Source: Alteribacillus bidgolensis (GTDB taxonomy: Bacteria > Bacillota > Bacilli > Bacillales > Marinococcaceae). Taken from it: 64,000 nt of DNA. The notes beneath the pieces were generated by a model. The model was not told the DNA's origin. It searched no databases and saw only the letters and a program-made list of their open reading frames with translations. Made by a program: the position numbers and the translations under genes. The DNA is taken from contig NZ_KZ614149.1 in the NCBI RefSeq assembly GCF_002886255.1, positions 4,089,272-4,153,271 of the forward strand. Reading direction: 5' to 3'. Positions 60,204 to 64,000 of this stretch are shown here, piece after piece (position 1 is the stretch's first letter; every line of letters starts with the position of its first letter).

Positions 60204-61724
60204 ATGATGAATGGTAAAGAGTATTTAGAAAGTCTAAGGGATGGAAGAGTTGTTTACTTAAATGGTGAAAAAATAGATGATGTAACTACTCATCCTGCTT
60301 ATCGAAATGCAGCAAGGTCCGTTTCTCAGTTGTATGATGCTTTGCATGACCCAGAAAAAGCTCCTATTCTCACAACGGAAACCGAAGACGGCTACTCTAC
60401 TCATAAGTTCTTTAAAGCGTCTACAAGTGTAGAGGAATTGCTGGGTGCAAGAGATGCCATGGCAGAATGGACAAAGCTCAGTTACGGATTTATGGGAAGA
60501 ACCCCCGATTACAAGGCTGCATTTACAGCGTCTTTAGGACCATACGCTGATTTTTATAAAGGATTTGAAGACAATGCAAGAAGATGGTATAAGAAGGCTC
60601 AAAGAGAGGTACCTTTCTGTAACCATACTATTATTAACCCTCAACTGGATCGAGATCAGCCTCTTCATAAAAATAAAGATGTATTTGTACGTGCTGTTGA
60701 AGAAAAGGATGATGGCGTAATTGTAAGCGGTGCCAAAATGGTAGGAACATCTGCGGCGTTAACGCACTATAACTTTGTAGCCAATTATTCACCTGAAGAT
60801 TTAGGTGAAGGCGATAAAAGTCATGCGTTGATATTCTTTGTCCCAATGAATGCTCCAGGATTAAAAATTGTAAGCCGCCAATCTTATGAAGAAATGGCTA
60901 CCAAATTAGGAACTCCTTTTGATTACCCATTGTCAAGCCGATTTGATGAAAATGACGCAGTGATTGTGCTAGATAACGTATTTATTCCATGGGAAGACAT
61001 TTTAACGTATAACAATGTTGACATTGCTAATGGTTTTAGACCAAAAACAGGTTGGCTTAATCGTTACACGTTCCAAGGGTGTACTCGTTTTGCGGTTAAA
61101 TTGGATTTCATGGCTGGTTTACTGCTTAAAGCTACCGAAATGGCAGGAACAAGTAAATTTAGAGGGGTTCAAGCTAATATAGGCGAAGTGATTTCTTGGA
61201 GAAACATGTTCTGGGCTATTTCTACTGCTATGGCAACGAATCCTGAAAAAGGAGCGAATGGCTGTTTATTGCCAAATGCTACCTATGCTACAGCATATCG
61301 TACGTTTGCCCCGATGGTTTGGCCTAAAATAAAGCAGATTTTTGAACAAGTAGTTGCAGGTGGGCTAATACAGCTGCCATCGAGTGCGAAAGACTTTCAG
61401 AATCCTGAAATCCGTCCTTATTTAGACACTTATTATAAAGGTTCTGGTGGTGTTACCGCCGAAGAGCGAGTGAAAGTAATGAAATTAATTTGGGATGCTA
61501 TTGGTACCGAATTTGGCGGACGCAACGAATTATATGAAATAAATTATGCCGGAAACCATGAAGCAATACGACTAGATGCACTTAAATTTGCAGACATTTC
61601 AGGACAAACAGATAAGTATAAAGATTTCGTTGATCAAGCATTAAGTGATTATGATCTTTCCGGGTGGACTTCTGATAAATGGATTAATCCTGAAAAAAAA
61701 GAGACTGAAAAAGCAATATATTAA
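60204..61724 (+). CDS. 4-hydroxyphenylacetate 3-monooxygenase-family oxygenase, paralog 2
   Basis: The ATG at 60204 follows TATGGAGGTTTT. The 506-residue hydroxylase has GRVVYLNGEKIDDVTTHPAY, GFMGRTPDYKAAFTASLG, CNHTIINPQLDRDQ, VSGAKMVGTSAALTHYNFV, NVFIPWEDILTYNN and LIQLPSSAKDFQNP. These are full-length HpaB-family features with flavin and aromatic-binding regions. It is closer to the HpaB form of proteobacteria and Thermus than the cluster 1 protein is, as judged by the LPSSAKDFQNP region. Substrate is likely 4-hydroxyphenylacetate or a related phenol. It needs a flavin reductase, which is not adjacent. Confidence 0.88.
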   Translation: MMNGKEYLESLRDGRVVYLNGEKIDDVTTHPAYRNAARSVSQLYDALHDPEKAPILTTETEDGYSTHKFFKASTSVEELLGARDAMAEWTKLSYGFMGRTPDYKAAFTASLGPYADFYKGFEDNARRWYKKAQREVPFCNHTIINPQLDRDQPLHKNKDVFVRAVEEKDDGVIVSGAKMVGTSAALTHYNFVANYSPEDLGEGDKSHALIFFVPMNAPGLKIVSRQSYEEMATKLGTPFDYPLSSRFDENDAVIVLDNVFIPWEDILTYNNVDIANGFRPKTGWLNRYTFQGCTRFAVKLDFMAGLLLKATEMAGTSKFRGVQANIGEVISWRNMFWAISTAMATNPEKGANGCLLPNATYATAYRTFAPMVWPKIKQIFEQVVAGGLIQLPSSAKDFQNPEIRPYLDTYYKGSGGVTAEERVKVMKLIWDAIGTEFGGRNELYEINYAGNHEAIRLDALKFADISGQTDKYKDFVDQALSDYDLSGWTSDKWINPEKKETEKAIY

Positions 61725-61736
61725 TTTAAGCTATTA

Positions 61737-61767
61737 AAGGGTTTACGGCTTTTCGTTGTAAACCCTT
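61737..61767 (+). terminator. Terminator after hpaB2
   Basis: AAGGGTTTAC and GTAAACCCTT perfect arms around an 11-nt loop. Confidence 0.8.
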
Positions 61768-61811
61768 AAGTTGGAAAATGATCTCGTTCATAGGGCATTA
61801 ATTATATTTGA

Positions 61812-61837
61812 AATAATATATCATATAATATATAATT
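61812..61837. promoter_or_regulatory. AT-rich palindrome before hpaE2
   Basis: AATAATATATCATATAATAT followed by ATAATT lies about 120 bp upstream of hpaE2. It resembles the elements at 18099 and 47429, suggesting that the hpa GntR regulator might also control cluster 2. Confidence 0.45.
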
Positions 61838-61957
61838 TAAGAAAGGAATATTTAGAAAATTGTTTATGCATGTGAGGTTGAAATTTTACTTAACACTGAT
61901 GTTGGTGTTAAACACGCGCATGTTGACTGTCAAATCTAGAAAAAAGGAGAGGGAATT

Positions 61958-63466
61958 ATGGCCAACCAAGTATCTGATAAACAGGTTCAGTTGGAAGAAC
62001 AGGTGAAAGATATAAAGTTGTATATCGATGGATCATTTGGTGATGCAAAAAGCAATGAAACATTCGAAAACATCAGTCCCTTCACGAATGAACCAATCAA
62101 CAGGGTCGCCTCTGGAGATACGGAGGATATTGATCAAGCAGTCAAAGCGGCAAGAAAAGCGTTTAAGGGAGAATGGGGAAACTTAAAGGTTAAAGAACGT
62201 TTGGCGTATATTAATAAGATTGCCGATTTAATTGATGAACATATCGATGAAATCGCTCCGTTAGAATCCTATGATACCGGACTTCCGATTAGTCAAACGA
62301 AAAAAATGGTGGCCCGTTCGGCTCATAACTTCCGCTTTTATGCAGAAATGGTGTCGAGCCGTTTAGTGGGAGATGTGTATCAAGTAGACGACGAGTTTTT
62401 GAATTATACGATTCATAAACCAGTCGGCATCGCAGGTTTAATTACCCCATGGAATGCACCGTTTATGCTGGAAACGTGGAAAATCGCACCGGCGTTGGCG
62501 ACAGGAAACACAGTCATTTTGAAACCGGCAGAATGGTCGCCGTTAACCGCGAATCGTCTGGCGGAGATTATTGATAAAGCAGGGCTGCCGGACGGTGTGT
62601 TTAATGTGGTGCACGGGTACGGCGAAAAAGCAGGAGCTGCATTGGTTGCCCATCCGGATGTGGAATTGATTTCTTTTACGGGAGAAACGACAACCGGTTC
62701 CGAAATTATGAAAAATGGCGCGGACTCGCTGAAACGATTCTCGATGGAATTGGGTGGGAAGTCACCGATCATCGTGTTTGACGATGCAGATCTAGATCGT
62801 GCGCTTGATGCAGCGACGTGGGGCATCTTCTCTTTTAACGGGGAACGCTGTACAGCAAATTCTCGCTTGTACCTTCATGAAAGCGTTGCCGACACCTTTG
62901 TCGAACGATTGAAAGAAAGAGTGCAAAACATTATCGTAGGAGATCCGATGAGAGAACAGACCCAAGTCGGTCCGCTGATTCATAAGAAGCATTATGACAA
63001 CGTCAAGGGGTACTTGGAACTAGCGAAAGAAGAAGGCTGTGAGGTGATCAGCGGCGATATTCCAGAGGACATGAGCCGCGGAAACTTTATCGCCCCGACC
63101 ATCTTATTGAATGCTCATAATAACATGCGGGTGATCCAAGAAGAAATCTTCGGTCCAGTGATCGCTGTCATGACTTTTAAAGAGGAAGAAGAAGTCATTG
63201 AACTGGCCAATGATGTTCGGTATGGCTTGGCTGGTTATGTGTGGACGAAAGACATCCAGCGCGGCCACCGTGTCGCTCAAGCTGTAGACTCCGGCATGTT
63301 GTGGGTGAATTCTCAAAATGTCCGTGATTTGCGTACGCCATTTGGCGGTTCGAAACACAGCGGTATTGGGCGAGAAGGCGGTTACTATGCGTTTGAATTT
63401 TACACCGAAATTCAAGTTATTCATGTAGCGTTAGGACAGCACCAAATACCTCAATTCGGTAAATAA
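61958..63466 (+). CDS. hpaE: 5-carboxymethyl-2-hydroxymuconate semialdehyde dehydrogenase (HpaE), copy 2
   Basis: The 502-residue enzyme has its own N-terminus (MANQVSDKQVQLEEQVKD) and then, from 62057, DNA almost identical to hpaE copy 1 over 1,379 bp, including the catalytic MELGGKSP and NGERCTA. The start follows AAAAAGGAGAGGG. Function as for copy 1: NAD-dependent oxidation of the semialdehyde from HpaD. It is 27 bp upstream of hpaD2. Confidence 0.92.
   Translation: MANQVSDKQVQLEEQVKDIKLYIDGSFGDAKSNETFENISPFTNEPINRVASGDTEDIDQAVKAARKAFKGEWGNLKVKERLAYINKIADLIDEHIDEIAPLESYDTGLPISQTKKMVARSAHNFRFYAEMVSSRLVGDVYQVDDEFLNYTIHKPVGIAGLITPWNAPFMLETWKIAPALATGNTVILKPAEWSPLTANRLAEIIDKAGLPDGVFNVVHGYGEKAGAALVAHPDVELISFTGETTTGSEIMKNGADSLKRFSMELGGKSPIIVFDDADLDRALDAATWGIFSFNGERCTANSRLYLHESVADTFVERLKERVQNIIVGDPMREQTQVGPLIHKKHYDNVKGYLELAKEEGCEVISGDIPEDMSRGNFIAPTILLNAHNNMRVIQEEIFGPVIAVMTFKEEEEVIELANDVRYGLAGYVWTKDIQRGHRVAQAVDSGMLWVNSQNVRDLRTPFGGSKHSGIGREGGYYAFEFYTEIQVIHVALGQHQIPQFGK
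62057..63435 (+). repeat. Near-identical hpaE block (partner 20414-21792)
   Basis: Matches 20414-21792 at an offset of 41,643 with one visible substitution. The bases on both sides differ between the copies. Confidence 0.9.
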
Positions 63467-63493
63467 AAAATTAATAATAAGGAGAAATTGATA

Positions 63494-64000
63494 ATGAATT
63501 TTGATATTATTCGCACTGGCCGCGCTGTGCTGCACGTAACAGATTTAGATAAGTCAAGAGCATTTTACGATGCTCTTGGCTTCATTGAAACCGAATTCGA
63601 TCAAGAAAACATTTTCTTCCGCGGATTAGAAGAACACAATCACCATAGTCTTTGGCTGAAGAAAAAGCCGGAGCCGGCCGTCGAAGTGATCAGTTACAAA
63701 GTGAGAGCGGAAGATGATCTCGAAAAACTAGAATCGTTTTTTACCAAACAGGGACGTAAGGTGACGTGGCTCGAAAAAGGAAGCCAAAAAGCCCTCGGGA
63801 AGTCCTTGCGCGTCCAAGATTTATCTGGACTTCCAGTAGAGTTCTATGCCGAAATGGAAACGGTGGATCGGATGCTCCAGCGTTACGACTTATATAAAGG
63901 CGCCAAAGTCCAGCGAATTGACCATTTTAACTGCATGGTGCCGGATGTAGAAAAAGCCTATAACTATTATATTGATGAGCTCGGCTTTGCGTGTTCGGAA
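63494..64000 (+). CDS. hpaD: 3,4-dihydroxyphenylacetate 2,3-dioxygenase (HpaD), copy 2 (3' partial)
   Basis: The gene runs off the window after 169 codons. It contains the first iron ligand His144 in RIDHFN; the other two lie beyond the edge. Compared with copy 1 (23346), the first 60 bp differ at about ten positions, the next 160 bp at fewer, and from 63716 the copies are identical except for two bases. AAGGAGAAATTG precedes ATG. Same reaction as copy 1. Confidence 0.92.
   Translation, partial: MNFDIIRTGRAVLHVTDLDKSRAFYDALGFIETEFDQENIFFRGLEEHNHHSLWLKKKPEPAVEVISYKVRAEDDLEKLESFFTKQGRKVTWLEKGSQKALGKSLRVQDLSGLPVEFYAEMETVDRMLQRYDLYKGAKVQRIDHFNCMVPDVEKAYNYYIDELGFACSE

Noticed and set aside
1..64000. 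CRISPR arrays, tRNA, rRNA or intact insertion sequences
   Set aside because: No regularly spaced repeats, no cloverleaf or rRNA-like sequence and no transposase motifs were seen on either strand by reading; a tRNAscan-SE and ISfinder search would be decisive.

Overview
This is a low-GC, mostly plus-strand chromosomal segment from a Gram-positive member of the Bacillaceae. Supporting signs are AGGAGG-type ribosome binding sites, many GTG/TTG starts, sigma-A promoters, lipobox signal peptides, CcpA-like cre sites and Bacillus-type rho-independent terminators. Acidic secreted glycosidases, an NhaC-type antiporter and sodium-dependent TRAP transporters suggest a halophile or alkaliphile; the genus is not decidable from the sequence. 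No rRNA, tRNA, CRISPR array or intact transposase was seen.

Layout. (1) 0-6.7 kb: a GntR regulator cut by the window edge and a biotin-independent malonate decarboxylase operon in the order mdcH-A-B-C-(D-E fused)-G. (2) 6.7-12 kb: an ergothioneine-synthase (EgtB) remnant, then an extracellular GH31 alpha-glucosidase and a membrane-anchored GH66 dextranase-like enzyme. (3) 12-16 kb: a gene graveyard holding a decayed amino-acid permease, the tail of an acyl-CoA synthetase joined to a frameshifted esterase, and a TetR gene whose twin operators flank it and lead into a decayed FMN reductase. (4) 16-27.2 kb: a 4-hydroxyphenylacetate (homoprotocatechuate meta-cleavage) cluster with hpaF, two hpaG halves, GntR and LysR regulators, hpaE, hpaB, hpaD, an aldehyde dehydrogenase, hpaC and a RibF-like FAD synthetase. 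(5) 27.2-55.8 kb: a large catabolic island with a ROK regulator, three TAXI-type TRAP transporters, three paralogous MBL-fold hydrolases, a sulfatase with two in-frame stops, an amidohydrolase, two class III aminotransferases, two SDRs (one frameshifted), an aldehyde dehydrogenase, a flavin amine oxidase and an NhaC antiporter. (6) 55.8-57.2 kb: a repeat and a Rieske/DctP deletion fusion. (7) 57.2-64 kb: a second hpa cluster with a XylR_N/V4R/PucR-type regulator, a second RibF-like gene, a divergent hpaB, and hpaE and hpaD copies nearly identical to those of cluster 1.

How it may fit together. The two hpa clusters turn 4-hydroxyphenylacetate through homoprotocatechuate toward central metabolism; the hydratase and aldolase (hpaH, hpaI) are not in the window. 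The island between them has the enzyme classes needed to import a substrate, remove a protecting group, deaminate an amine and oxidise the aldehyde, so an aromatic amine or conjugate that feeds 4-hydroxyphenylacetate is a reasonable hypothesis, not a demonstrated one. Six promoters in the island share nearly the same -35/spacer/-10 sequence, one of them in front of the ROK gene, which points to one regulon. The strongest leads are this promoter family, the MBL + TAXI-TRAP cassettes, the pathway-embedded RibF-like genes, and the gene-conversion-like hpaE/hpaD blocks.
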